Below are positions 10,696 to 21,348 of a DNA stretch of 64,000 nt, piece by piece. The stretch is taken from the NCBI GenBank assembly GCA_026419775.2, contig JAOPGA020000585.1, forward strand, positions 28,023-92,022. The letters are read 5' to 3'. The stretch comes from Acrasis kona (taxonomy: Eukaryota > Heterolobosea > Eutetramitea > Acrasida > Acrasidae). The notes below the pieces were generated by a model that had not been told where the DNA came from, ran no database searches, and saw only the letters and a list, made by a program, of their open reading frames with translations. Both the position numbers and the translations under genes were made by a program. Every line of letters starts with the position of its first letter. Position 1 is the first letter of the stretch.

Positions 10696-11208
10696 ACAAG
10701 GTCAAAGGTGCTTTGCAGAATGTAATTAAGAACAGCAATAAAATGATGCATTGCTTAAATCTAGTTTTATTCGACTGTCCCTTACGTCAAGTTCTTCTCC
10801 ATAACATAAATATTTAAAAAACACAGATATAAGAAAGTATAAAAAAAACAAGCAGATTTCGAAAATCTTTCATTCTAATTTGAATTGTTAATTCAATTTA
10901 TTATGTGAATCAACTCAAAACTCCTGACATAAACTTCAAGGTTTCTATAATAATAAATTACACTACATTGATAAATTAAGTAATATGTTAATCAAAGTAT
11001 AGTAGAATGGTTATTTATTATTTAAATTTTACCATCTTCTTTTATTACTTGAGCATGACAACGGTATGTAAACGATTTCATAATACCCTTAATTGTTGCT
11101 ATATAAAATTGTAGGGATGCTAGATGATTAATTTCAATTTATCTTAAAATAATATTAAGATTGAAGTAAGTCAACCTTCATACGAACACAAAATGAACTT
11201 GACAGAGT
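10696..11208. other. Convergent intergenic region, AT-rich
   Basis: Lies between the stop codons of the AAA ATPase and PrimPol. It is very AT-rich with many AATAAA/TTTATT-like words suited to 3' ends. A second plus frame stays open to 10817 past the ATPase stop, but I found no motif in it. No gene is called. Confidence 0.4.
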
Positions 11209-12865
11209 TTAAGGTTTATCTTTTTTATTTTGTAAGAATTTGGGTAGATATTCCTGCGGTATCTTCTTCTCTACTGATTCATATTTTTGAGCAACACAAT
11301 CAGGATCAAAACTGAAGCAGACCATTAGTATTGAAAAAGAGTCACACATACCATTTCTGAAAGTATATACCGCCACCTCTCTGTAGGTCTATCAAATACA
11401 TGACATGATTGCTCTTATGCTCACGACCTATATTTCCACAATATCTATTACCTCCAATCTGGTAGATTATGGTCTGCTTGGAGGGATTATATTGGTGAGA
11501 CCGAACGAACCCCTTGTTATCTATTACGGTTAAGATGAACTCCTTAAGTAAGTCCAAATCCTTCTGTGTTAAAACTTCATCAGGATTATAAGCATCAAAC
11601 GACGAAAAGGAGAAACGAACAGGCTTCTTGGTGGACGGAGACTCAGCACGCACATTATCCTTAGATATTGACAATGCGATGGTGTCCTGGTGAACATTAG
11701 AGATGAGAGACTTTAAAAAACAATCTTTTTGGTCAACGAAAGGGAGCTTATTACAAACTGCTACATTAAGCATGACGTCACTATTTAACTTTTTTGATAA
11801 CATGCATCTAAAAGCACGATTTCTTGTATACACTCCTTGATCAATCACACATGTGTTTCTTTCGATAATCACTTCCTCATCTTCGTGAAGGCTCTCATCT
11901 ATAATGTCCAGATTGGAAACGAACAATGCATCAATTAATGGATCAGTACTTCGTAGCGGCCTTAGATGATGGTTAATAAATATTTTTACAAATCTATTCA
12001 TGTGATCAAAGTTGTCTTGAAAAGCACATTCTGTCTTGTCCTCACTGCAGGTCCGGAGTTTTATGATTAAATGGCGGGAATATTTTTCGCTCTTTGTGGA
12101 GTCAAGATCAAGTACGTCTTCTGGTTCAAAAGTAATGGGCCTGTCGAAAATTTTTTCTTCCTTTGATAAAAATAATTTTAGTTCCTTCAATATGGTGGGC
12201 ACGCAGTTTTCCTTGTCGAATTTTGGATTCTTCTTCAAGTCGGCCTCTATGTCAAAGTACAAGTAGCATGGGCGGTCCTCTTGGATGATTTCGTAAAAGT
12301 GTCTAACGTCGGGATGTAATTGAAAGTAGAACTGAGTAAAAAATGTAATTGAACTTAACATGAAGTATCTTTCCTGTTTAAAGCCCTCGAAAACATCTGC
12401 TGCGTACTTTTTAAAAAACTGTTCGTTCATCATTTGAGGATTGAATTGGAATGAAAATATGAAGAGCTCATCTTTGCAAAGTTTAATCATGTCAGAGTGG
12501 TGGTTTTCGTTTTGAAACGCGAGCATGTCTCCATTTGTCATGTTCTCCAAAACAACTTCCAAGTATCTGAACGCGTCTTTTTGCTTCTTGAATATTTTGC
12601 ACATGTTAAGTACTCCATTGCGATCCTTTTCTTTTAGCGCAATCATCTGCCTCCTTCTGCCCTCTACTTCTGAGGATGAAGGTGGTGATTTCACAGGAGA
12701 AGGAATAATATCTTCCGCAGGTTCATCCTTCTTTATACTAGAATAAAATACATTTGATGGGATCTCGTCGAGTGGACTCCTTTTGAGCTTCTTAGATGGT
12801 GGTTCACTCATCGATTGACAAGGTGTTTTTGTAATGTTGTCAGTTGATTTTTTTCGAAAGGACAT
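11209..12865 (-). CDS. PRIMPOL: PrimPol, primase-polymerase
   Basis: Two exons, 12865..11352 and 11311..11209, with a 40-nt intron; the product is 538 aa, close to human PrimPol. Archaeo-eukaryotic primase motifs are visible: YLYFDIEAD (motif I, DxE), SRHLII (motif II, SxH), and DQGVYTRNRAFR (motif III Asp). The C-terminal zinc finger is rebuilt by splicing: NRYCGNIGREHKSNH, then YFQKC, then FDPDC, giving the Cys-His-Cys-Cys set. PrimPol reprimes stalled forks and bypasses lesions in nucleus and mitochondria. The N terminus has two basic nuclear-signal-like patches (FRKKS, KKLKRS). Human-type RPA-binding motifs beyond the zinc finger are absent; the protein ends about 25 residues after it. 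Divergent from DCAF13 over 141 bp. Confidence 0.92.
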
Positions 12866-13006
12866 GTGAATGTTTACTCTACTACTTAAGTTTATGCTCC
12901 ACGTCTATACTAAAACGTATGAATGTGGCTTACAGGGGCAGTGCTGCAACTTTAAAGATTTTTGTTTGAAGCTTTACAATATTCAACTTGATTATTGATT
13001 CACACG

Positions 13007-14448
13007 ATGGTGAAAGTCAACAACATCAGTCGAGATGACCAAGCCTTCACCAGAGATAAATCTACAGAACCATTTAAACAATTCTATAACCCCGACCAAT
13101 CCATACATCGATTCGAAAAGCCAAGAGAATATGTGAGAGCTATAAATGCTGCGAAAATGGACGACATACACGCCAAACCATTCTTAGACGACTTGAGTGG
13201 ACATATGGATACACCACAAGTTATTGCTTTACACTCAAAAAAGTTAGTATTTACATTACAATTTAATTTACTTTGAAGCATGGGATATCTACTCACAGGT
13301 GCATGTGACGGTGAGATTAAACTATGGAATGTCCCCAGCAGAAGGGCTGTTCAATCTATCAAAGCTCATAATTCTTTTGTAAATGGCATTGTAGTGGATC
13401 CAGAAGGCGAATATTTTTACTCTTGTGGAACAGACAGATACCTAAAGAAATGGAAGTTGGATACAAAAACATTAGAACCTGAAAAGTCACCCGTTGCAAA
13501 CTACATCACAGATAATGGTTTATTGTAAGGAGCTTCTTGTAAACTGTCAACTTACTTTATAGATGCATGGACCATCACTACAAACAAAACTTGTTAGTTA
13601 CAGCTGGTGACGTCATAACAGTATGGGATACAACCCGTTTGATTCCAACCCAATCCTTTGACTTGCAAATGTTACATACCATGGAAACCGTATTTGCAGT
13701 CAAGTACAATAAAGTTGAATGTGACATTGTAGCCTATTGTTGCCGTGATAGGAGCGTAGGTCTATATGACGTTAGAAGTGGAGAAGTAGTCAGAAGGCTT
13801 GTGATGGCAAGAAAGTCAAACGCAGTTTGTTGGAACCCCATGCAACCTTTCCATTTCAGTCTCGCCAACGAAGATTCCAACGCTTATACATTTGACATGA
13901 GAAAGTTAGGTGACGGACCCATCATGATGCACTCAGGACACACCAACGCCGTCATGGACATTGACTACTCCCCGACAGGATCTGAGTTTGTCACCGGAAG
14001 TTACGATAAAACAATTAGGATCTTCAAAACGGACACAACCAATTACAAGTCAAGAGAACTTTACCACACACGAAGAATGCAAAGAATCTTTTCAGTAAAG
14101 TTCTCATCCGACTCAAGATTCGTATTCAGCGGAAGCGACGACCACGCAGTAAGGATATGGAAAACAAACCGTTCGGAACCACTTCGCAACATGTCCATCA
14201 AGGAAGAAAAAACATTACAGTACAATAAAAAGTTGGTGGAAAGATATAAACACATGGAGGAAGTTCGTAGAATAGACCAAAGAAGACATGTACCAAAACT
14301 GGTTCTGAAGGATGCAAAGATTTTACAAGATAAGAGAGAGGCGTCCGACAGAAGACAGAGAAACCAAGAAAAGTATGCAATGAAGAAGGGATCAAAGATA
14401 GAGAAGCCGGTAGCCATGAAGAAACATTTCTTAAGGGAGGAAGAATAA
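13007..14448 (+). CDS. DCAF13: DCAF13/Sof1 WD-repeat rRNA-processing protein
   Basis: Three exons (13007..13242, 13279..13524, 13563..14448) with introns of 36 and 38 nt; 455 aa, matching the family length. The N terminus MVKVNNISRDDQAFTRDK is typical of Sof1. WD repeats follow (LLTGACDGEIKLWNV, FYSCGTDRYLKKWKL, VTAGDVITVWD, VTGSYDKTIRIFK, VFSGSDDHAVRIWK). The C-terminal Sof1 domain is present: LQYNKKLVERYKHMEEVRRI then RRHVPKLVLK and a basic tail. Sof1 is a U3 snoRNP/SSU processome component needed for 18S rRNA maturation and in animals also a CUL4 adaptor. Confidence 0.95.
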
Positions 14449-14586
14449 TGGACTGTTGGCGTTTCTCTTCACAATCGGTTGTGATTACAATAAATTTTGT
14501 AACATTCTTTTTAATTACATTTTAATTAATTTTTATCCGAGATTGGAAATTGGGTTGTTGATTGCTCAATCAAAATTAAAAACGAA

Positions 14587-15311
14587 ATGAACGATATTTT
14601 TTCTCCCGGCTTTCGTGAATTCAGCAGCCAATTATTAACCGCATTCTGTAAAGGTACAGAGCACAATGTTGTTGATAAAAGCGAGGTTATCCATCTATTT
14701 GAGAAGTTTGTTGATAATAATTTCGAAACCATTCAAAAATACGCCTATGTCGATCCTACAAAGAATTATACTCGCAACCTTATACTAGAAAATGAACATT
14801 TTAGCCTTATGGTGCTTTGTTGGAATCCCTATGCAAAGAGGTAAATAATATTAATTTCACATTGTTTTGATAACAAAACTCTAGTTGCATACATGCACAC
14901 GGTGGATCCCAATGCTGGCTTAGAGTCCTGAAGGGGCAAGTCAAGGAGTGTTTGTGGGATTGTGATCCTTATAAAGAGTCGAAAATAAATACACCCCCAC
15001 ATCGTGTTAGTTTTGCTAATCCTAATGATGTTTTGTACATTGATGACAATAAAGGTGTTCATTGTATTGAGAACTTGGAAAATCCCACCATAACATTACA
15101 TTGTTATGCACCTCCATACAAAAGTAGCAAATGTTTTGATGCTAGTACAGGAGCAGAGTTTATAGGTAGCAGTATATTTGACTCTGAGAGCCTTCTACTC
15201 AAGAATCCAAACCTCTCACCCTTTGAAGAGATTTATGGTGGAGATGAAGTGATGGAAGATGCTGGTTGCGGATGTGACGATTATGGTAAAGATTGTTCCT
15301 GTGGACACTAG
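14587..15311 (+). CDS. CDO1: Cysteine dioxygenase type I with Cys-rich tail
   Basis: Two exons, 14587..14840 and 14885..15311, with a 44-nt intron; 226 aa. The cupin core holds the iron ligands: IHAH (two His) after splicing and the His of KGVHCIEN. The Cys of GGSQCW and the Tyr of LHCYAPP match the Cys93-Tyr157 cofactor pair of mammalian CDO. The enzyme oxidises cysteine to cysteine sulfinate with O2. The last 18 residues carry a Cys cluster (CGCDDYGKDCSCGH) not usual for CDO, which could bind metal. The stop is 40 nt from that of the convergent gene. Confidence 0.92.
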
Positions 15312-15351
15312 TGTATATTAACTCAAAACATTGTATTATAAATATAACTTT

Positions 15352-16443
15352 TTATTCTTCATTAATTCTAATGTTTGTGTCTTCTAATAGCTTGTTACAT
15401 ATTTCTCCTTTTTCTTCTTGACGGGTCCCTACTTGTCTTCCTTGTGATTTGATGTACTCTAAAAACTTTTCTTTTTCTAATTGTACTGATCCTGTCGGCT
15501 GGCTTTCGTCAAGTAGTTTGAATTCGTGTTCTAGTCCTTGCTTCGTGGTGTTCATTAGCATTGTGGAGAAGAAACGGTGTTCTTCAGGATCAAGTCTTTT
15601 TCGTTGAGCATCTTCATTCAGCTCTTTAAAAAAGTCTTTGTAGTATTTAGTTTTGATTCTACCTGCGTGTTGACGAAGTAACGTTCTTAAAAAGTCACCG
15701 CCAATCATCTTTAAAGTAAAGTCTGACTGGTGCAGAAGGTGAGTGTTTCCAAAATCTTCAAAAGTCGCTCTCAATTTTTCGGCAAACTGCTGTACTGAAT
15801 TTGAATAACCACCAGAGCTTTTTGATATTTGCTTGTTTATTTTCGACTTTTTATAGTTATCAATGTGTACACTATTTTTGTTCTGGAAGCAAGACTGATA
15901 TACCCATGAAGAGCTATAATCGTTCCATATGACGAAGTACTGATATTTTTTAGTTTGTTTGTTCATGCGCATGTCATTTATTTTTAGTATCTCGTCATCA
16001 CCAACTGCGTTTTTGCCTATAGACTCGGACGCTATAATGTTGATGATTGATTCTTTACCGTGAGGTAATGCAATATTCGAAGTAGTATACTCGTCAGTAT
16101 CGTCTAGCGAATCGACCACCTCAATATCGTCAGGGTGATAACCCTTTATGTACACATCGATCTCCTGTTCTCCATCATTATCAAAATCAAAAACTACATC
16201 ATCTTGTTGCTCACACTGCACATTTTCTTGATGTGCCCTGCTCGAGTGTTCTTGTTCTTTGATTTTCATGTTGAGCTTACAATTTGGTTTATACGATTTT
16301 GTGATGTGTAAGTAAATAGGTGCAGTTTTTAAAGTAGATTTATTGAGTGTACAGATATGTTTCCAGTCACACTGCTCCGGTGGCAAACAATGTCTAGAAA
16401 AATTACAAGAATGACAGTTTTGTAGTGCGTTGATACACTTATT
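15352..16443 (-). CDS. Chromodomain-like protein with N-terminal Cys cluster, 5' end unresolved
   Basis: The frame is open from 16443 to the stop at 15352. There is no ATG before a Cys/His cluster encoded at about 16437-16360 (KCINALQNCHSC, then RHC, then CDWKHIC), so a short first exon probably lies upstream, with AATAAG just before 16437 as a possible acceptor. An acidic linker follows (VFDFDNDGEQE). Next is a chromodomain-like segment at about residues 145-195: ILKINDMRMNKQTKKYQYFV, IWNDYSSSWVYQSCF, with aromatic positions in place. A helical C-terminal part has LRTLLRQHAGRIKTKYYKDF. I do not recognise the family; chromatin binding is an inference. Confidence 0.55.
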   Translation of the reverse strand, partial: NKCINALQNCHSCNFSRHCLPPEQCDWKHICTLNKSTLKTAPIYLHITKSYKPNCKLNMKIKEQEHSSRAHQENVQCEQQDDVVFDFDNDGEQEIDVYIKGYHPDDIEVVDSLDDTDEYTTSNIALPHGKESIINIIASESIGKNAVGDDEILKINDMRMNKQTKKYQYFVIWNDYSSSWVYQSCFQNKNSVHIDNYKKSKINKQISKSSGGYSNSVQQFAEKLRATFEDFGNTHLLHQSDFTLKMIGGDFLRTLLRQHAGRIKTKYYKDFFKELNEDAQRKRLDPEEHRFFSTMLMNTTKQGLEHEFKLLDESQPTGSVQLEKEKFLEYIKSQGRQVGTRQEEKGEICNKLLEDTNIRINEE

Positions 16444-16705
16444 TCACCATAGCTCGAAATTTCTGGTTATAATTCGAATGGAGAGGACATGTATATACCA
16501 TCAAACGTTAAACAACTAAAGCTTTTTTAAATTGAATTCTTGTTATCCCGCAACTGAAATTGATACAATCTTTGATAGGGGCCTAGATTCAAGCAGTGCT
16601 CATTGTCAGCTGACGCTTTTGAAGTTTGGTTGAGGGGCTGAACAAAATGGTAAACTAGCCGAGAATAGATTTCTTTTTGGAATCACCTGTGAACTTTTCA
16701 CTTGG

Positions 16706-18860
16706 ATGGAGATCTTGCAACACCGCAGTACAAGGACATGCCTGGTTGTCCTAGTTGTGCTGACCATAGCTTGCGTATCGCAAGCAAGAGTACTGCAATA
16801 CAGCCCAAAACATGCGGTATTTGACCTATCACAGTTTATAGTTCTTGAAAATGGAACCACGATAAATTGCACTTGCCCTGAGGTAGATTACATTCTTTAC
16901 TACATGGTTAATAGTAGATCGTTACTCCTGAAAAAAGCGTAACATGGGGGACAAAACAAATTTTGTCAATTGTTGGAGCTCTTTTCCTTGTGTGTCTAAG
17001 TGCACTTTTCTCTGGACTTACGCTTGGACTGCTTGGTCTTGACACAACGCAACTAGAGGTATGGTTATAGTCAACATTTCATTAACCCATCTTTTCAGAT
17101 TCTTAAAGAATCAGGAGGCGAGAAAGAACGCCATTATGCGGCAAGAATTTTGCCTGTAAGGAGAAGAGGAAATCTTCTGCTGTGTACGTTATTGTTGGGT
17201 AACGTCATGGTAAATGCAGGAATTTCAGTCCTAACCGCTGATATTACCAGTGGTTTTGTTGTATGGCTCTTTTAATTTAAAACTGCGCTAACGCTTAAGG
17301 GTTTTGTACTGAGTTCAGCAGTCATTGTTGTTTTTGGTGAGATTCTTCCACAATCGGTCTGTAGCAGATATGGATTGCTCATAGGAGCTCACACCATCTG
17401 GTAGGTATTCTTTGTTAAACAACATTTAACACATCAAAAGGCTTGTATATATTGTGATGGCACTACTATTTGTCATTGCGTTTCCAATCTCCTTCATTCT
17501 TGATAAACTGTTAGGAAAAGAAATTGGTACGGTATTCTCAAAGGAAGAATTAAAAAAGTTGGTTGAACTTCAAGCTGCCCAAGGTCATGGTCTTAATACT
17601 GACGAAGCAAGAATTGTCGGAGGTGCCCTAGAGCTTAATCGTGTTAACGTTAGTCAGGTTATGACACCTGTTGAGAGGTCCTTCATGCTTGAGATTAATG
17701 AAAAGTTAAATAGTGACACGATGACAGATGTGTGGCAAACTGGTCACAGCCGTATACCAGTATACCAAAACAATAAGAATAACATTGTAGGACTGTTATT
17801 TACAAAAGTATTTGTGCATTAATTTTCATTTTAACACAAGTCTTTAGGATCTTGTCCTAATCAATCCAGAAGAAGAAATTCCATTGTCCACCATTCTAAC
17901 ATTTTATGGCCGTGAGGTTCTTAAAGTGTATCCTGACCAAAAGCTTGATGAGATTCTAAAAATGTTCAAAACTGGAAGAAGTCATTTGGCCATTGTCCAC
18001 GAACCAAAGGAAGATGAAAATGGAGGAGATCCCTACTACGAAACACTTGGTTTAGTGACCCTTGAAGACATTATTGAAGAAATTTTACGTGAAGAGATTG
18101 TGGACGAAACCGACGTTTTCATCGATAATCAAACAGGAAGAAGGGTTCATGTAAGTAAACTTTACAACACATTTTATTAACATCTTGACAGAGAGACGAC
18201 GCACAGATCAACATGTTCCTAAGGTTCAACAAATCAGAAACGTTCCGAAGGTTGACACCAAAGCAAGTGTTAGCAGCCACAAGTTACTTGTACAAATCAC
18301 TGGATCTGTTCAGATACATACCAGAAGCCCATCTACAAGCACTTTTAGGAAGATCAAGAGTCATTCAAATGAAACAAGACAGCTACATTTATGAAAAGAA
18401 TCAAGAATCAGACATTTTCTGTTTAATATTGCAGGGAAGAGTGGAAGTCAAGTCTGGCATTGATAACTTTGTGAGCGAAAATGGACCGTGGAGTTTCCTT
18501 GGAGTGAGAGCATTGACACAACCACACTTTTTGAGTGACTTTAGTGCAAAGTGCGTCAAGGACACATCATTTGTAAGTGTGTCAAGAAATGATTTTGTTG
18601 ATTTTGTAAAACAATTACTTGTAAGCGACACTACATTCTTCCTTCCTAAAGAGTTGGAATGGATTCAGGCCAAGTCACAACCTTCAGAACTGTTACGAAA
18701 TAGATCTTATGCTAAAACCATTCCTTCCCCTAAATCCATTCATTCCCCCAACAGATCGCCTTCGATTATCGTGGATGATACGTCTAGAAGTTTAGAGACG
18801 AAACAGCTAATTGATGATTATGGTGACGTGGTCGTTGATGTGGACGGAAGAAGCTTGTAA
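16706..18860 (+). CDS. CNNM/CorC-type magnesium transporter with CBS pair and cNMP-like domain
   Basis: Seven exons (16706..16882, 16918..17058, 17099..17260, 17300..17400, 17441..17807, 17848..18150, 18192..18860); introns of 35-41 nt; 639 aa. An N-terminal signal peptide precedes a short lumenal segment. The DUF21 membrane domain follows ([49 protein letters not shown]), then a CBS pair ([18 protein letters not shown] to [33 protein letters not shown]), then a cyclic-nucleotide-binding-like fold ([22 protein letters not shown]). This is the animal CNNM architecture: Mg-ATP binding by the CBS pair and Mg2+ efflux across the plasma or internal membrane. The gene has the most introns in the window. 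Confidence 0.93.
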
Positions 18861-18916
18861 TTAAAAATAAATGTTGGTTGACTTTCATATCAAAATTAAA
18901 CTTGTTATTGATAGAA

Positions 18917-20313
18917 ATGTTGTTGAGATTTCCAAGGAATTTGTTAATACGGAGCTCAACACGCACTTTTCACAACAATGTACCACTCAACAAGTTAACT
19001 CCATTTATTTTGGCTGATATTGGAGAAGGAATCAAGGAAGTTGAAATTATACAATGGTACATCAAGGAGGGCGATACCATCAATCAGTTTGACAGAGTTG
19101 CAGAAGTTCAAAGCGACAAAGCCAACGTAGAGATTAGTAGTCGCTATGATGGTGTTGTAAAAAAACTACATTATAAGAATGGGGATGTTGCCAGGGTTGG
19201 CAAAGCTCTCATTGATATTGAAACTGATGACTCCGTCCAAGATGAAAGTGCCCCGCACTCCCCCAATCAAGAATCCAAACCTGAACCAACCACAAGCAGT
19301 CAATCACATGACCAAGATGTATCAGCCATGGAAGAGTCCTTAGAGAAGATACTAACCACTCCTGCAGTGAGACGCATAGCAAGGGAACATAAAATTGATT
19401 TGAGAAAAGTCACACCAACAGGTCCACGTGGTCGCCTCCTCAAGGAGGATTTACTAAACTACGTCAAGCATGCAGGAAACGTACCCAAACAAGAAGTTAA
19501 AGAAATTAAAAAACAAATCCAAGAAGCAAGTGCAGGAGAGTCCACTGACGCTACATTACCTCCATCAAGCAACACATCATCAAGATCATCGTCATCATCA
19601 TCCTTAACAAGAGATGAACCAGTAAGAGGACTAAAGAGAACCATGATCAAGACCATGAACGCTTCCAACCAAATACCTCAATTCGGCGTCCATGAAGAAG
19701 TTAATGTAGATAAGCTCATCCTGATGCGTAACGAATTCAAGGCCATTGCACAAAAACGCGGTGTCGAAAAGTTAACCTTCATGCCATTCTTCATCAAAGC
19801 ACTAAGCATGGGCCCGTCCAAGAGTATCCAATCCTAAACTCTACATTATCACAAGACGAATCAACAATCACATACAAATCATTCCACAACGTCGGAATAG
19901 CCATGGACACCCCACAAGGACTACTAGTGCCAAACATTAAAAACGTTAACGAATTATCCATTTTGGAAATCGCTCAGGAGCTGTCAAGGCTGATGAAGTT
20001 GGGTCAAGATGGAAAATTAACAGCGGATGATTTGAAGAATGGAACCATCACATTAAGCAACGTTGGAACTATAGGAGGAACTTATGCAAGGCCGTTAATT
20101 ACGCCGCCGGAGGTCTGCATCGGAGCTATCGGAAAGATGAGGAGAGTTCCGGCGTTTGTGGGAAAGTCCAATGAAGTCGTTGCCACGAACATTATGTACG
20201 TAAGTTGGAGTGGAGATCATAGGATTGTTGATGGTGCTACTTTGACGAGATTTAGTAACGCTTGGAAGGAGTACCTGGAGACGCCCGAGGCCATGATGTT
20301 GAATTTGAGGTAG
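18917..20313 (+). CDS. DBT: Branched-chain 2-oxoacid dehydrogenase E2 (lipoamide acyltransferase), frame interrupted once
   Basis: ATG at 18917 (the TTG 39 nt upstream is not used). The N terminus MLLRFPRNLLIRSSTRTFHN is a good mitochondrial presequence. The lipoyl domain carries EVQSDKANVEISS (lipoyl Lys in SDKA); the E3/E1-binding domain is TPAVRRIAREHKIDLRKV with GRLLKEDLL; a Ser-rich linker follows; the catalytic domain ends with DHRIVDGATLTRF. The frame changes within about 19808-19822: upstream reads FIKALSMG, downstream resumes EYPILNSTLS in another frame. One missing base in or near GGGCCC would explain it; no splice signals fit. It is either a recent mutation or a sequence error, since both sides are otherwise intact. 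Confidence 0.88.
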
Positions 20314-20373
20314 AATAAAAAATACTTTACAATGTAATTGAATTTTGTTATTACAATTAATATTGTTGAAAAC

Positions 20374-21330
20374 ATGTCCAGGTCCACAAGTCCTCCTATG
20401 AAGGGAGTCTTGACGATGCCTAGACTTGATTTGGGGAAAATCACACCGAAGCCTGGATTTGTGGTGCAGGAAGTGACGGATAATAAGGAACCAGTGTTGG
20501 TGTCGGTGTATGTGGATGACGAAAAACAAATCGAGAATGGGAATATAATATTGGAGAAACCACCAGTCAAACAAGAACCAGTCTTTAAACCATTTGTGCC
20601 GACTAGAAAGAGTTCTAATTCAGATTTGAGTTTCACGCCTCCGAGCCCAAGGTTACATAAACCTGACTTTGAAGATAAAAAGAAACAATATAACCAAAAA
20701 ATGTTCAAAACTCTGAGCGAGCTAGACCCTTATATGACCAAAGCTGTACTAGGCGACGCTGTTCCAGCACAAGCTGATGTAGCTCCCTCTACTCCAAGGT
20801 CACTCCAGACCTATAACCAAAAACTAGAGCTAAGAAAGCTGAATAAAGCTGCTGGTACAATACAAAGATTTTGGAGGGGGCATGTTGGCAGAAAACTATA
20901 TCGTACTGAGTTTTATGAAATGCTCGAAAGGAGAGAACAAGAGCATTACGAAAGAGAGAAGAACGAGTTGGAAAGAGGATTTTTGCTAACAGAGTCTGAA
21001 GAATTACAAGAAAAATTAAATAAAGAAGATAGTCATAATAGGTATATGGCAAATAAAAGAACGCAAGCTGCTAGAACTCTTCAGCATTACTGGAGAGAGT
21101 ATGCAACTAGATTTAGTAGAAAATCAGTTCATAGCTCTACTGATGGCTCGGTTGATGATGAGTCTTCTGACGAGGATGAAGATGGTTCAGTGTATTCTAA
21201 TGATTGGGTGAAGCAAGTATTTGCAAAATATCTTGCTTACCAAGGAGAACAGGAAGCAGATGACGGTATGTCCTATAGTGGGCCAGTTGTCGAATATAAA
21301 TTTAATGTTCGGGCAGTAGGAACAGTTTGA
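20374..21330 (+). CDS. IQ-motif protein
   Basis: 318 aa, single exon, start at ATG 20374. The first 110 residues are Pro/Ser rich and probably unstructured. Two IQ-like calmodulin-binding helices are visible: AAGTIQRFWRGHVGRKLYR (about 158-176) and AARTLQHYWREYATRFSRK (about 232-250), separated by a charged coiled coil. The C-terminal part is acidic (DESSDEDEDG), then WVKQVFAKYLAYQGEQ. No orthologue is recognised; a calmodulin- or centrin-binding cytoskeletal role is the likely reading. It begins 60 nt after the E2 stop, and its own stop is 18 nt from the convergent kinesin stop. Confidence 0.75.
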   Translation: MSRSTSPPMKGVLTMPRLDLGKITPKPGFVVQEVTDNKEPVLVSVYVDDEKQIENGNIILEKPPVKQEPVFKPFVPTRKSSNSDLSFTPPSPRLHKPDFEDKKKQYNQKMFKTLSELDPYMTKAVLGDAVPAQADVAPSTPRSLQTYNQKLELRKLNKAAGTIQRFWRGHVGRKLYRTEFYEMLERREQEHYEREKNELERGFLLTESEELQEKLNKEDSHNRYMANKRTQAARTLQHYWREYATRFSRKSVHSSTDGSVDDESSDEDEDGSVYSNDWVKQVFAKYLAYQGEQEADDGMSYSGPVVEYKFNVRAVGTV

Positions 21331-21348
21331 AATTGTAAAATAATCTCT

